Shown in pieces: positions 38,062 to 48,968 of a stretch of 64,000 nt of DNA. The stretch lies in NCBI RefSeq assembly GCF_031755915.1, contig NC_083379.1, positions 19,179,501-19,243,500 on the forward strand. Reading direction: 5' to 3'. The notes beneath the pieces were generated by a model. The model made no database searches. It saw only the letters and a program-made list of their open reading frames with translations, and was not told the origin of the DNA. This DNA is from Ziziphus jujuba. Its lineage: Eukaryota; Streptophyta; Magnoliopsida; Rosales; Rhamnaceae. A program made the translations under genes and the position numbers. Numbering within the stretch: the first letter of the stretch is position 1; the number at the start of each line of letters is the position of its first letter.

Positions 38062-39197
38062 CATAAATGATATTGTAGGCATTATATCCTAGCATATGGT
38101 GGGCAACAAAATTTATTATCATTCATTCAACATAGTCAAACAATCATCGCCCATCAAAAAATGGATGACGATGTTTATTGTTACATATATATACGGTTTT
38201 GATATAAAAAAAACTAAATTATTTTTATAAGGTAAAAATCTAATGCTAAACATAATTTAGGGAGGATTAATTTCATATCGAAATGGATAAGTATACTCTA
38301 TAGGCATGTTTCATGAAGTAATGTTCATTCCAATGCAAAATTACCCCTTCTAAAATGATATTTAGCTTTAGATTTTTTTTTTTTTTTTTTATGGAGAAAA
38401 CTTAATCCTTTTTATAATATAAGTGTATATATATATATAATTATTCTATAATATTAGTCATAGTATATAAATGTCCAGTAATATATAATTCTAAGTAATA
38501 TCTATCAACTCATGCCCACCGTAATAAAATATATATATATATATATATATATCTTGAACGAGGCAACCCTGCTTATGCTGGCTGACTCATGTCCTGCCAG
38601 ATCTTGCAGGGTGTAAAAGAACATCCCATTCGACAGCTTGCAATCCTGGCTGGTCCACATCATTCAATAGAATACAAATTTTATATATAAATATACATGT
38701 CCATTTGGATGCATGACAAAATTTATCATCAAGCCCGGAAATTTTGACCATTCTAAACATTAGATTATGGGTCTTGCATGACTCGCTATGCATATACACA
38801 ACGTGCACCTTCACGTTATTATTATTATTATTATTATTATTTTTTCCTTCTTCTTTAATATTATGTACGTTCAAATTGCCACACAATACATATATATTGA
38901 CTTGTGTATATGGAGAGGATTTACCAGATCTCACATATGGAAAACAACTCGCAATTAATTATTAGATAAAAGTGGGTCGGACTGCAAATCTTACAGGGTT
39001 GCTCCTTTTTTATTTAAATTTTATTTCTGAATTAGGGGAACTTTGATTTCATTAAATCTTGAAGATGCTTTATATAAATGTTGTCTAAGCCATGCCATTG
39101 TTTGGATTTTGTTAGATTTAAATTTAAATAATAATACATATATAATCTAACAGAAAAAATATTTATTATATAAGATCTTTTTATGTATTAAAAACTC

Positions 39198-39234
<37 letters not shown>

Positions 39235-39328
39235 ACCAATTTCAAGTTCTTGACCCAACAAAAAAAAAAAAGAAAAAAAAGAAAGAAAAAAACGTGCAGT
39301 TTTGTTTTATTTTTATTTATAACAGTAT
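38062..39328. other. intergenic, no gene recognised
   Basis: (TA)n tracts at about 38530-38552 and 39203-39231, and an (ATT)n tract at 38816-38840. 38560-38660 is less AT-rich but carries no recognisable frame. An A-rich stretch (39261-39292) precedes the copia element. Confidence 0.4.
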
Positions 39329-39832
39329 TGTTAGAATTTGTGGATCTAAACATACATAATAAATTCTATAAATCATAAATTACTAACTTACAAACGCAGC
39401 CATTGATAAATTAAATATTTAATTCTACAAAATAGAAAACAATGTAAAGTAGTGCCTATGGACACACTACTCTCAAACCATTCTCAGATCTTTAAAAACC
39501 CTAATATCAAAATACCGTATGACATATATTTGTGTGCTTGGCCTAGACCTTTTATAGTCTCTGCAAGTCACACTTACCCGTTAATTTTAACATACACAAA
39601 ATACTAATAATTTAATAATATAATAATACTAGAAAAAATATGGGTGAGTCAATGGGCTTATAAAGAGAGTTGGTTCTCCAGTCTAATGGGCCAACTGGAC
39701 TCTTATAGAGAGTGTGTGACCAAGGGCCCTACTACAAAATATTAAAATAAACTAGTCCCATTAATGGCATAAATAGGTCCTATAAGTGAGTAATTGATTA
39801 TGCTAAGTCCACAATTATTAATTTATTTAACA
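39329..39832 (-). repeat. copia 3' LTR (complete)
   Basis: In plus orientation it begins TGTTAGAATTTGTGG and ends ATTTATTTAACA, next to the polypurine tract. It supplies the promoter and polyadenylation region of the element. AGTAT lies just outside (39324-39328), but the matching duplication on the other side has been lost. Confidence 0.85.
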
Positions 39833-40371
39833 TTCTCCCACTTGGACTGCATAATCATTATTATATATATAATCCAAACTCACTTACTACAGAATCTCCG
39901 GAACCATAATGCCATTTCATCTAAATATATAGCATGCCGACAGGGCATAACAATATATTAGACTAGGCAGTAGAGATTCTTTCAGTAAATCTTCCAAAAC
40001 ATGATACCATTTCAACTGAGCACTTTGCATGCCATAAACTCAGTCTAGGTAGTAGAGATTCACCTAACCACATGCAATCCCTCAACACACAAATACCATT
40101 TCATCCAAGCACATTGTGTATCGACAGGATACAACAATATACCCAAACTAGGTAGTAGGGATTCACCATGGCATCTGTGGATCAACATATACATATACAT
40201 AGACTAATAGTCTCAACAGGCCTGTAAATATAAGGAGCAATAATATGTGTAATAAAATATCTCATAAATATATAATGATCCACATACATCAATGTATCAA
40301 AATAATAAATAATACTTAACATGGATATTACTGCAAAAAATATAACAAACTCCCACCGATTCACAGCAGTC

Positions 40372-41772
40372 TCAGCTGCCTAACAATCCCATACGGGACA
40401 CATGCTCTTCAAATATGCCTACAGGTAAGGCCTTGGTAGGCGTGTGAACTACAGTAATGAGGCCTTTTTCAACTTTCTCCTTAACCATAAAATACTGAAC
40501 ATCAATGTACCTTGCACCAGGGGTACCTTTTAAATTATTGGAGAAAGATACTGCTGCAGTATTGTCATAATATATCATAATAGGTCTCTCAATGGAGTCA
40601 ACCACTCTCAAGTCACGAATAAAATTTCGAAGACAAACTGCATGACGAGTAGCCTCATAACATGCCACATACTTTGCCTTCATAGTCGAGGATGCTGTCA
40701 CTGACTGTTTGGCACTGCGCCAAGATACAACACCTCCTGCCATGATAAATATATATCCAGTGGTAGATTTCTTATCATCCACATAGCCTTTATAATCTGC
40801 ATCACTATAACCAACAACATCTAGGGAGTTGGTACGTTGATATGTCAACATATGATCTTTAGTAATCTAAAGATACCTAAAGACCATCTTAACTGCTTGG
40901 TAATGAATAGGACCAGGATTGCTCATAAATCTACCAAGCACACCCACAGCAAAAGCTATATTAGGCCGTGTACATACTTGAGCATACATCAACCTACCCA
41001 CTGCTAAAGAATAGCAAACATTTCTCATCGCAATCCTCTCTTTATTATTCTTGGGACATTGATCCTTAGAAAATCTTTCACCCTTTGTGACCGGTACACT
41101 TCTAGGAGAACAACTATCCATATCAAATCTCTTAAGGATTCTATCAATATGGGCTCTTTGAGACAATTGCAACATATAATTAGTCCTATCTCGAACAATC
41201 TTGATGCCCAAAACAAAAGAAGCCTCTCCAAGATCTTTCATATCAAAATGGTTGCACAACATCTGCTTTATCTCAGCCAACAGGTCAGTGTCATTAGTAG
41301 CCAGAAGTATGTCATCAACATACAACACCAGAAATATAAAACTGCTCCCACTGACCTTTATATATATGCATCTATCAACAACATTCTCCTCAAAGCTATT
41401 TTGGATAACAACCTCATCAAACTTAAGATACCATTGCCTCGAAGCCTGCTTAAGACCATAAATTGACTTCTTAAGCTTACAAACCAGATTACCATTCTCT
41501 ATTTCCTGGAAGCCAACTGGTTGAACCATATATACATCCTCATACAAGCCACCATTCAGAAAAGCAATTCTGACATCCATCTGATGCAACTCCAGGTCAT
41601 AATGTGCCACAATCGCCATAATGATTCTAAAAGAATCCTTTGTGGATACAGGAGAGAATGTCTCAGTGTAATCAATTCCTTCCTTCTGGCTAAACCCTTT
41701 GGCTACAAGTCTAGCCTTAAACTTCTTCACTTGACCATTAGAGTCTCTTTTAGTCTTAAAGACCATTTGCAC
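40372..41772 (-). pseudogene. copia reverse transcriptase and RNase H
   Basis: 41772-40867 carries the copia RT with KFKARLVAKGFSQKEGIDY, the palm segment ELHQMDVRIAFLNGGL and the catalytic box FLVLYVDDILLATND. It also has YGLKQASRQWYLKFDE. 40851-40372 is RNase H with VGYSDADYKGYVDDKKSTTG and VSWRSAKQSVTASSTMKAKY, ending in the typical HVSRMGLLGS region. A stop between the two pieces (near 40866) splits one former frame. The domains are well kept although the element is broken. Confidence 0.88.
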
Positions 41773-41942
41773 CCTATAGGCTTGCTACCCAATGGTAACT
41801 CAACTAAATCCCAAACATCATTTGATGCCATGGATTTCATTTCATCTTCCATTGCATTCAACCAAAAATTTGAGTGCGAACTGCTTATGGCTTCCTCATA
41901 AGTGACTGGATCTGAATCATCACTTATGTCAAAATCATGCTC

Positions 41943-43316
41943 TTACAAGTAAACCTCATAGTCATCAGGAATAGCTGACCTCCTAGTCCTTTGTGACCTT
42001 TTCAAAGGCACATTAGCATCTACAATAGCTGGAATATCTTGTTCCTTAATAATGGATTCATCCTGACCAACTACTGGTTCATTAATTATTGGATTAATAA
42101 TATCTCTATTATGAACTAAAACACTGGGAATGAATACATTTTCTTCTCTAAATTGAGGCTCCCTTGGAGTATTACTATCATCAAACCCAAAATCATCTTC
42201 AAAATAAATGGCCTTGTTTGACTCTACAATTTTGGTGGTGTGAGATGGACAAAAGAATCTTGAACCCCTAGATTCTGTACAATAGTCAACAAAATACTTA
42301 CTTATAGTTTTAGGATTCAACTTCTTAATTTGGGCTTATAAATTCTTACTTTAGCTTTGCAGCCCCATACTCGAAAATGATGCAAATTAGACTTTCTTCC
42401 TGACCACAACTTAAAAGGAGTCTTAGGAACGGATTTACTTGAAACTTGATTCAAAATATGAGCTACCGTCCTTAAAGCCTCTCCCCATAAATAATCTGGT
42501 AAACTAGAATTTGCCAACATAAATTGCACCATATCCAACGAAGTACGATTTCTCCTCCCAGCAATGCCATTCTGCTGAGGCGTACCAGGCATTGTATATT
42601 GCACATCAATGCCACATTCATGTAAATATATTGTAAAAGGCCCTGGGTTCCATCCAGTCTCATCATATCTACCATAAAATTCACCTCCTCTATCAGACCT
42701 CACAGCCTTTATCTTTTTATTCTTTTAAAGCTCCATCTTTACCTTAAACTCCTTAAAAGCACTTAAAGAATCTGACTTCTCATATATAAGCTCAATATGT
42801 CCATAACGAGAAAAATCATCAATGAAGGTAATAAAATACCTATAACCACCCAAAGCAGTTGGAGTGAAAGATCCACATATATCAGTATGGATTAATGTCA
42901 AAACATCTCCACACCTTACTATCTTATCCTTTCTAACCTTGGAAGTTAGCTTTCCTTTCACACATTCTACTTAAGTCGACAAATCAGAGAAATCAAGATT
43001 AGGAAGTATTACATCCTTCTTTCACACATTCTACATAAGTCGACAAATCGGAGAAATCAAGATTAGAAAGTATTACATCCTTCACTAACCTTTCCATCCT
43101 GTGCCTAGAAATATGTCCCAAACGTTTATGCCACAACATTGAAGAATTATCATTAACTTTTGGACATTTAGAAGCAATAATAGGGGCAACAACAGAATTA
43201 ATAGAAGAATTGACACCATTACTAAACAAATCAAGTCTATATAAATTGCCACATAAAGTTCCCAAACCAACAACTTTACCATCCTTATACACTTCAACTT
43301 TGTTATGTCCAAACAA
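41943..43316 (-). pseudogene. copia pre-integrase and integrase, broken
   Basis: 43316-42999 holds the GAG-pre-integrase part with the zinc-binding LWHKRLGHISRHRM. 42961-42725 begins the integrase core (HTDICGSFTPTALGGYRYF, catalytic Asp). 42703-42317 continues with [15 protein letters not shown] and [15 protein letters not shown] (second Asp and Glu region). 42320-41943 covers the variable linker toward RT. Frame breaks separate the pieces. A 64-bp tandem duplication (42956-43019 and 43020-43083) lies between the first two and is not a multiple of three. Confidence 0.85.
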
Positions 43317-43394
43317 GAAACTATAACATTAACTATCCAAAAGAGAAATAGATAATAAAATCCTCCTAATTTAGGGTACATATGAAACTTCTTG

Positions 43395-44192
43395 TCATTC
43401 TAAAACATATCGAGTAACAAGCTTCAACTTGATTGTTTCTATGATATCCATTTTCACTCTTGAGTTATCTCCCATATAAACATGCGGCTCAAGATTAGTT
43501 GGCCCCTTTTGCCTTATCATCCTTTGTAATGAATTAGTAACATGAATTGTTGCTCTAGTATTTAACGTCCAAGAATTCAAAGGCACATCAACAATATTGG
43601 TCTTAATCATTAAAATATTATCTTTCTTCTCTTGCTTTCCCTTTAAATTCCAACACTCTATCTTCTTGTGTCCAATTTTATTGCAGTAACCACACCATCC
43701 ATTGAAGTACTATTTCATTTCTCTTATCTGATAAGCATCATCATACTTAGTATTATTCAAAAGGTCTAAATAATGATGTTTCTCATTCATATCAAACTTG
43801 ATAAATTTATTTCCTATCTCTTTAAGAAGTTCCTTTGCAGTATCAACCTTAGGAATACTAGCATACATTGATTCGTCAATATAATTCTCCATCATCATCA
43901 TGCAGCACTTATTAGAATGCCTCCAATCCTCATAAAGTTTCCTATCTGCTACACTACTCTCATCAGTTGGTATCTCTAGTGGATCTATCTCCAAAGCCAA
44001 ATCCAATTTCATAAAGGTAAAATTCATAACTAAAATCTTCTTCCACTTCTGATAGTTTGTCCCATCCAATTTCATCATGGCAGTCATAGGCAGAATATTC
44101 GGGGTGTTACTAACTGTGAAAATAGTAAATACAACAAAGCATTTAATATATATAAAACAATAATTATTTTCCAACCCCTTATCACATAACAT
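43395..44192 (-). pseudogene. copia gag and protease remnants
   Basis: 44192-43710 encodes the gag N-terminus, with MMKLDGTNYQKWKKILVMN and a helical region reaching NNTKYDDAYQIREMK. 43610-43395 contains the protease segment LNSWTLNTRATIHVTNS, where the usual D-S-G triad has become N-T-R, so the active site is lost. The zinc-knuckle region between them (near 43640-43700) is interrupted. Confidence 0.8.
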
Positions 44193-45591
44193 AAAATCAA
44201 TATCGCTAAGGTCTTTATAACACTAAAGATACCCTTTCGCGGGCCAGGGACAGTCAACTAAAAAACCACAATCAAATATATTGAACTGAATTACCAACCG
44301 GGTAACTCAGAACCTGCGATTCATGGCATTCAATCAACTTCCACTGCCATTCCAGACGTCATACAAAGTAACTAAAACCACCGACAGGATAGCCTAGTTA
44401 CCCGTATAGACCCTGATTAATAAGTGGGAGATAAAAACATATTGGCAATTTCATGAAATAGGTAAATATAAAATATCCCATTCACTATGCCAACATACAT
44501 TACATCGGTACACATAATGCAGACAAAATAAGTCTCACGACAGGTGAATACTTAAAATTCTACACTATTATACCAACTAGGCACAAAGTCTCTTTAGGGA
44601 AAGCTAACACAATCCAATTCTTCAAATATAGATATTTAATTTAATTCAATAAATTTGGAATAAAATAATTAAACAAATAAACAAATGAACTAATTACCAA
44701 TAAACAAATAAATAACAAATTTTTATATTTATATTTTTATTTTATAATAATAAAATAAAAACAATAGATAAATAAATAATTAATCAACAATAAATTAAAT
44801 AAATGAGAATAAATATAAGTAAGAAAACAGGTTTTTTTTTTTTTTAAAATTTTCGGCAGCTGACGTCAGCAAACGACATGTCGTGCTGATGTCATCATGC
44901 TGACATCAACAAGCCAGCCAAAACTACATGTCGTATGTTTCATCTTCTTCAGCTAACCGGGTCACGGGAGACCCGGTTCCATTCCAAACGGGTCACGCGA
45001 CCCGCTTATTCGACCCGCCTGGAAATTTCTTTTCCGGCAATCTTTTTCTACAATTTTGGTGCCGTTTGATTCCTTTTTTCTTGGGCAATGTTTTCAACAA
45101 ATCAATTTCAATGTTTTAGCAACCAAAATCAATGCCCAAGAAAACTTATTGGTTCGGCCAAAATGGGGTTTCTCAATTTTTTTTTTATTCAAAAAACAAA
45201 AAGGTTTCAAGTCCAATTAAAGATGTTAAAGAATACAATTCATACCAACAACCTATTTTTCCACCGTGCCCAGATCTTAATTCGAACTAAAACAAAAAAT
45301 TTACATAATTTGCACAAACTCAATATAAACCCAATATTGCGCAAGAGAAAAGAAATTAATCAATAAAATTCAAAATTAAAATTTGGATCTCCAGACAATC
45401 AATAGCCGCAAACACAAATGAATATCACATATTGGATTTCAGGAAACAAGCATGTAATAATAGAATCACGAGGACGAGAGAATAATTATAAAATAAATAT
45501 CATGTCATCAATATACACGATTAAAGTTCAATGGCCGCATATCAATATAACAACAAATTTCAAAATAATTTATTATGCATATTAACCATGT

Positions 45592-45603
45592 GCTCTGATA
45601 CCA
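45592..45603 (-). other. copia primer-binding site
   Basis: Reads TGGTATCAGAGC on the minus strand, an exact match to the initiator-Met tRNA 3' end used by plant copia elements, two bases from the 5' LTR. Confidence 0.85.
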
Positions 45604-45605
45604 AT

Positions 45606-45810
45606 TGTTAGAATTTGTGGATCTAAACATACATAATAAATTTTATAAATCATAAATTACTAATCTCCAAACGTAGCCATTGATAAATTAAATATTTAAT
45701 CCTGCAAAATAGAAAACAATGTAAAGTAGTGCCTATGGACACACTACTCTCAAACCACTCTCAGATCTGTGAAAACCCTAATATCAAAATACCGTATGGC
45801 ATATATTTGT
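45606..45810 (-). repeat. copia 5' LTR (truncated)
   Basis: Aligns with 39329-39533 of the complete LTR, then stops abruptly after CATATATTTGT. The missing part is the outer 300 bp, including the promoter start, so the copy was cut on this side after insertion. Confidence 0.85.
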
Positions 45811-45974
45811 TTGATATCAAATTTTTCATCTCTCTTTCAAATATTTTTGGTATTCTATTGGGTGTCAACTTAGAATACATTAAATCTATAGTTAGTTTCT
45901 TTATTTAAAAGTGTATGATTTTTCTGTATATGCTAGATGACAGAACACCATAATATAACGAAAAAAGTTCTTGT

Positions 45975-46085
45975 GCACCCAGAATTTATACTCCTTTCTC
46001 TAATACACAGATAAAATTCTGTGATTCCATCTGTGTATTAGAGATTCCACCTGTGTATTAAAAAAAGGAGTACAAAGTCCGATTC
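45975..46085. repeat. small hairpin repeat, possible MITE
   Basis: Left arm ATACTCCTTTCTCTAATACACAG pairs in inverse with CTGTGTATTAAAAAAAGGAGTA, with a further inner copy of CTGTGTATTAGAG. It lies about 165 bp from the broken LTR end. The family is unknown; a single copy is seen. Confidence 0.45.
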
Positions 46086-46445
46086 TATTGAAAATTTTTT
46101 GCAATGTAACCGATAACCACACAACTGATAGTGTAATACAGTCAAAGATGTTTTTCCATGGTGGAATTAATAATCAGTAAGTCAGTCAATTCATATGCGC
46201 CTGAGACCATAACTTATTAATTCTAAGACTTATGCTATATATTGTAGAAGTTGTTTCGTAAAATATATTACACGACCCTACCATATACCATATTATTATG
46301 ATTATGAAAAAAAAAAGAAAAAAGAAAAAGAAAAAAAAAAAAGAAACAGGTGTTTCTCAGTATTAAAAGGAAGATTTTCAAATTAAGACCAAATTAAGAA
46401 AACATATTCAAAAGGGGAAAGGGACCCTCATGGGACATGCTTCTC

Positions 46446-46448
<3 letters not shown>

Positions 46449-46495
<47 letters not shown>
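46449..46495. repeat. (TA)n microsatellite
   Basis: About 23 TA units followed directly by the third hairpin element at 46504; one of the longest such tracts in the window. Confidence 0.9.
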
Positions 46496-46503
<8 letters not shown>

Positions 46504-46668
46504 GGAAATTCTATGGTGAGGACGGTCCGCATGAGGACCGCAGTATTAGTGACGGTTTTTCATAGTATTAACGACGGTTTTTTAGAAAATCATCACTAAT
46601 ACTATGAAAAACCCTTACCAATACTGTAGTCCGCATGAAGACCGTCCGCACCATAGACGGACTGTATG
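46504..46668. mobile_element. hairpin MITE in a microsatellite, copy C
   Basis: Begins GGAAATTCTATGGTG and ends near GTCCGCACCATAGAC, with subterminal GGTCCGCATG on both sides in inverse orientation. The centre pairs ACTAATACTATGAAAAAC with its inverse. (TA)n tracts flank both sides. Its internal part (CAGTATTAGTGACGG) differs from copies A, B and D, so it may be a subfamily sharing only the ends. Confidence 0.65.
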
Positions 46669-46741
46669 TATATATATATAGCTGTTAGGGTCTTATACGT
46701 GGGCTGGAAACTAGTTGAATTCTGACATAGATTTTATAGAA

Positions 46742-46923
46742 ATGGTCAAAACAACATTGACTGGTGAGAAGACTTGTCTGAAGAAAGGTGCACGGAGTCC
46801 TTAAGAAGATCTCAAGTTGGTAGTTTATATTAAGAGATACGGCATATGGAATTGGAGTGAGATGCCAAAACCTGCTGGTAATTCCAAACCCTCTACAAAC
46901 TTTTTAATTTTTTAAAAATATTA

Positions 46924-46958
<35 letters not shown>

Positions 46959-48313
46959 AATTAATTAAAATGCTGTAAATTAATCAATTTTCCTCCAAAT
47001 TTGTTATAGGTTTGGCAAGAGTTGTAGGCTTCGATGGATGAATTACTTGAGGCCAGACATCAAGCATGGGAACTTGAGCAAGGAAGAAGTGGAAACCATA
47101 CTCAGCTTGCATGAAATGCTAGGAAACAGGCAAGCAGGGCTTTAAGAGCCGTTTAGATATATATATCTATACTATATATATAGTTTTGGCACAAACATGA
47201 ATTATCTTGTTAATATGAAAAGCTAGCTAGCTAAAACTTTAAAATTAATTACTCCTCTGGTTGAAATTAAACAATGAAAATATAAATATTTTATAACAAT
47301 TGGATGTGAGGATAAAACTCTAAGCAGGTCGATTCCCCATGAAATTTCATAAGTAGAATATTTCTGCACCATGGTGTCAATTGATCCGTCACTTGGCTTT
47401 GTCTATTTCTTAATAACAAATTAGATTTCGCATAAAATAATATCAGTCAGTTGACACTGTTGAGTTTTGTTAAGAATTCGTAGACGATGAAGCAGACCTA
47501 GTAATTAATCAGTTTTCACAAAGGTACACTGAAAGTAATATAATCAAGATGGTGCAATAGAACAATTAATTTCTTCTAGCTAATATAAATCTCGCTATCA
47601 AGATTTTTTTTGTTTTTTGGTATAATATCTGAAAATATTTTCAATATTGTTTTAAATTTTGTTTCAGATGGTCTACTATAGCAGCAAAACTTCCGGAAGA
47701 ACCGACAACGAAATAAAAAATTACTGGCATAGCCACTTGACAAAACGTTGCAAGGTAAATTTATCAGTTTTACCAAAGAAATTTCAAGTTGCAGCAGAAG
47801 CATCCATTACCAATCATGATGAAGCTGCTTATAACCAGAAGAAATATTCTGCTTCTGAAACTGATCAGGTCCAATACATAATCACTGAAGCTGAAGGAGA
47901 TCCAAAAGCCTCAATAATAATATCGGAAAACATGTCCAGCAGTCAGTAGTACTAGTGTCCTCATACCACCACCACAATTTTCAACAGCGAATTTGTCATC
48001 ATTTAGCTCCGTTCTTAGTAATTATGATAAAATTGATAAAAGCCAGAACATTGATCAGAAGAGTAGTATTGCTGCATCTGATACATTTGGACAAATCCAA
48101 AGTCTATGGACAAAACCAGTTGCAAGTGGAAGCTTAGAGGATTCTCAGCTGACCATATTTGGAGATTCTGAATTTGTTGTACCAGCTGCAAATTCTCAGG
48201 TGTGGCAGCAGGAGGGGCCCATTGTGGCATGTCATTTCTATGAAGATATATGCAGTGAGGATTGGGTAGATATAATAAATCCATCAATACAACCTGAAAA
48301 TAGAAATACTTGA
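46742..48313 (+). pseudogene. R2R3-MYB transcription factor pseudogene
   Basis: Three exon remnants match an R2R3-MYB: 46742-46877 (R2, YIKRYGIWNWSEMPKPAG), 47010-47129 ([20 protein letters not shown], then [10 protein letters not shown]) and 47668-48313 (TDNEIKNYWHSHLTKRC, then the C-terminal tail). Lesions: CGG for the first R2 tryptophan (codon 18, 46793); a TAA stop at codon 21 (46802-46804); exon 2 about 10 bp shorter than the usual 130 bp, removing part of LLRCGK; GC instead of GT after exon 2 (47130); and one base missing at the LPGR site (near 47694), which shifts the frame. A further shift lies between 47949 and 47993. The tail ends CHFYEDICSEDWVDIINPSI. Exon layout and phases are otherwise classic, so this is a decayed gene rather than a processed copy. 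Confidence 0.88.
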
Positions 48314-48464
48314 TGCTAGTCTCTCTCTCGCTCTCTCTCTAAAGTACCTTTTCTTGTAATTTTAATGCATTGTGAAAGAGAAATAGTTAAAAAAAAAAAA
48401 AAAAAAAATGTTTAAGATTGACCCGGATGATCTCCTATCAGTTTAAAAGAAAAAAACAACCCTG

Positions 48465-48538
48465 TGCTTTCATTGAGAGTCGAACTCAAGACCTCCCGCT
48501 TACTAAACGGGTGCTCTAACCAACTGAGCTATGAAAGC
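48465..48538 (-). tRNA. tRNA-Thr (anticodon AGT)
   Basis: A complete 74-nt cloverleaf on the minus strand. The acceptor stem is GCTTTCA paired with TGAAAGC (7 of 7) with discriminator A. The D arm is GCTC...GAGC, the anticodon stem CCCGT/GCGGG with loop TTAGTAA, and the T arm TTGAG/CTCAA around TTCGACT. The internal A and B boxes for RNA polymerase III are intact. A run of seven T follows on the minus strand (A-run at about 48449-48456), a normal terminator. No intron. The CCA is not encoded, as expected for a nuclear gene. Confidence 0.95.
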
Positions 48539-48968
48539 TATATGACGCATTTTATTTAATATGTAAAATTAATTAGTATTTAGTACTATTTACGCAACAT
48601 TTTTCAGCAAGCGGGACGTTTTCTTCACACGGACTGCGGAGAACTCGAGTCCCAGACGTTGGCGTCGATTATTCCATTCCTTCGTTGGTACACCATGTTA
48701 AAAATCAACTTGGAGAAAAAGACAAAAAGAAAAAGAAAGTGTTGTCGTCTAGATGAGGGAAAGAACCAATATTCATTCCATTTTTCAGTCTTTTGCCCGA
48801 AACCCTCTCTACAGCATATATACTATGGTTTGTATCCCAAGTCATCTCCACGAAAAAGAAATTCTTGAACCCCTTTTTAGATTATTATGCATTGGAGATT
48901 GAGATTCAATTTCTCAGTGGTGTTTCTGACTTCTCGTTGATTATCCTTTTCTTTCTTCTCCGACCAAT
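48539..48968. other. tRNA 5' flank and upstream region of the RPP13-like gene
   Basis: Divergent spacer of about 430 bp. It has no coding feature of its own and probably holds the promoter and leader of the gene starting at 48969. Confidence 0.45.

Larger units (their letters stand above)
39329..45810 (-). mobile_element. Ty1-copia retrotransposon, decayed, one LTR truncated
   Basis: A minus-strand element. The 3' LTR is 39329-39832 (504 bp, TG...CA). The polypurine tract lies next to it (AGTGGGAGAA on the minus strand, 39842-39833). The initiator-Met primer-binding site TGGTATCAGAGC is at 45603-45592. The 5' LTR begins at 45606 but keeps only 205 of about 504 bp, ending at 45810. Over the shared 205 bp the LTRs differ at about 11 or 12 places, roughly 5-6 percent. 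The order gag, protease, integrase, RT, RNase H (right to left) is that of copia. Many stops and frameshifts mean it is inactive. A leader of about 1.4 kb separates LTR and gag. Confidence 0.92.
45811..46503. other. intergenic with a small hairpin and long (TA)n
   Basis: Contains a hairpin element of about 110 bp (listed separately), an A-rich run (46306-46345) and a (TA)n tract of about 47 bp at 46449-46495. No gene is seen. Confidence 0.4.

Noticed and set aside
41059..41901. Plus-strand open frames over the copia RT region
   Set aside because: They are antisense shadows of the well-conserved RT frame.
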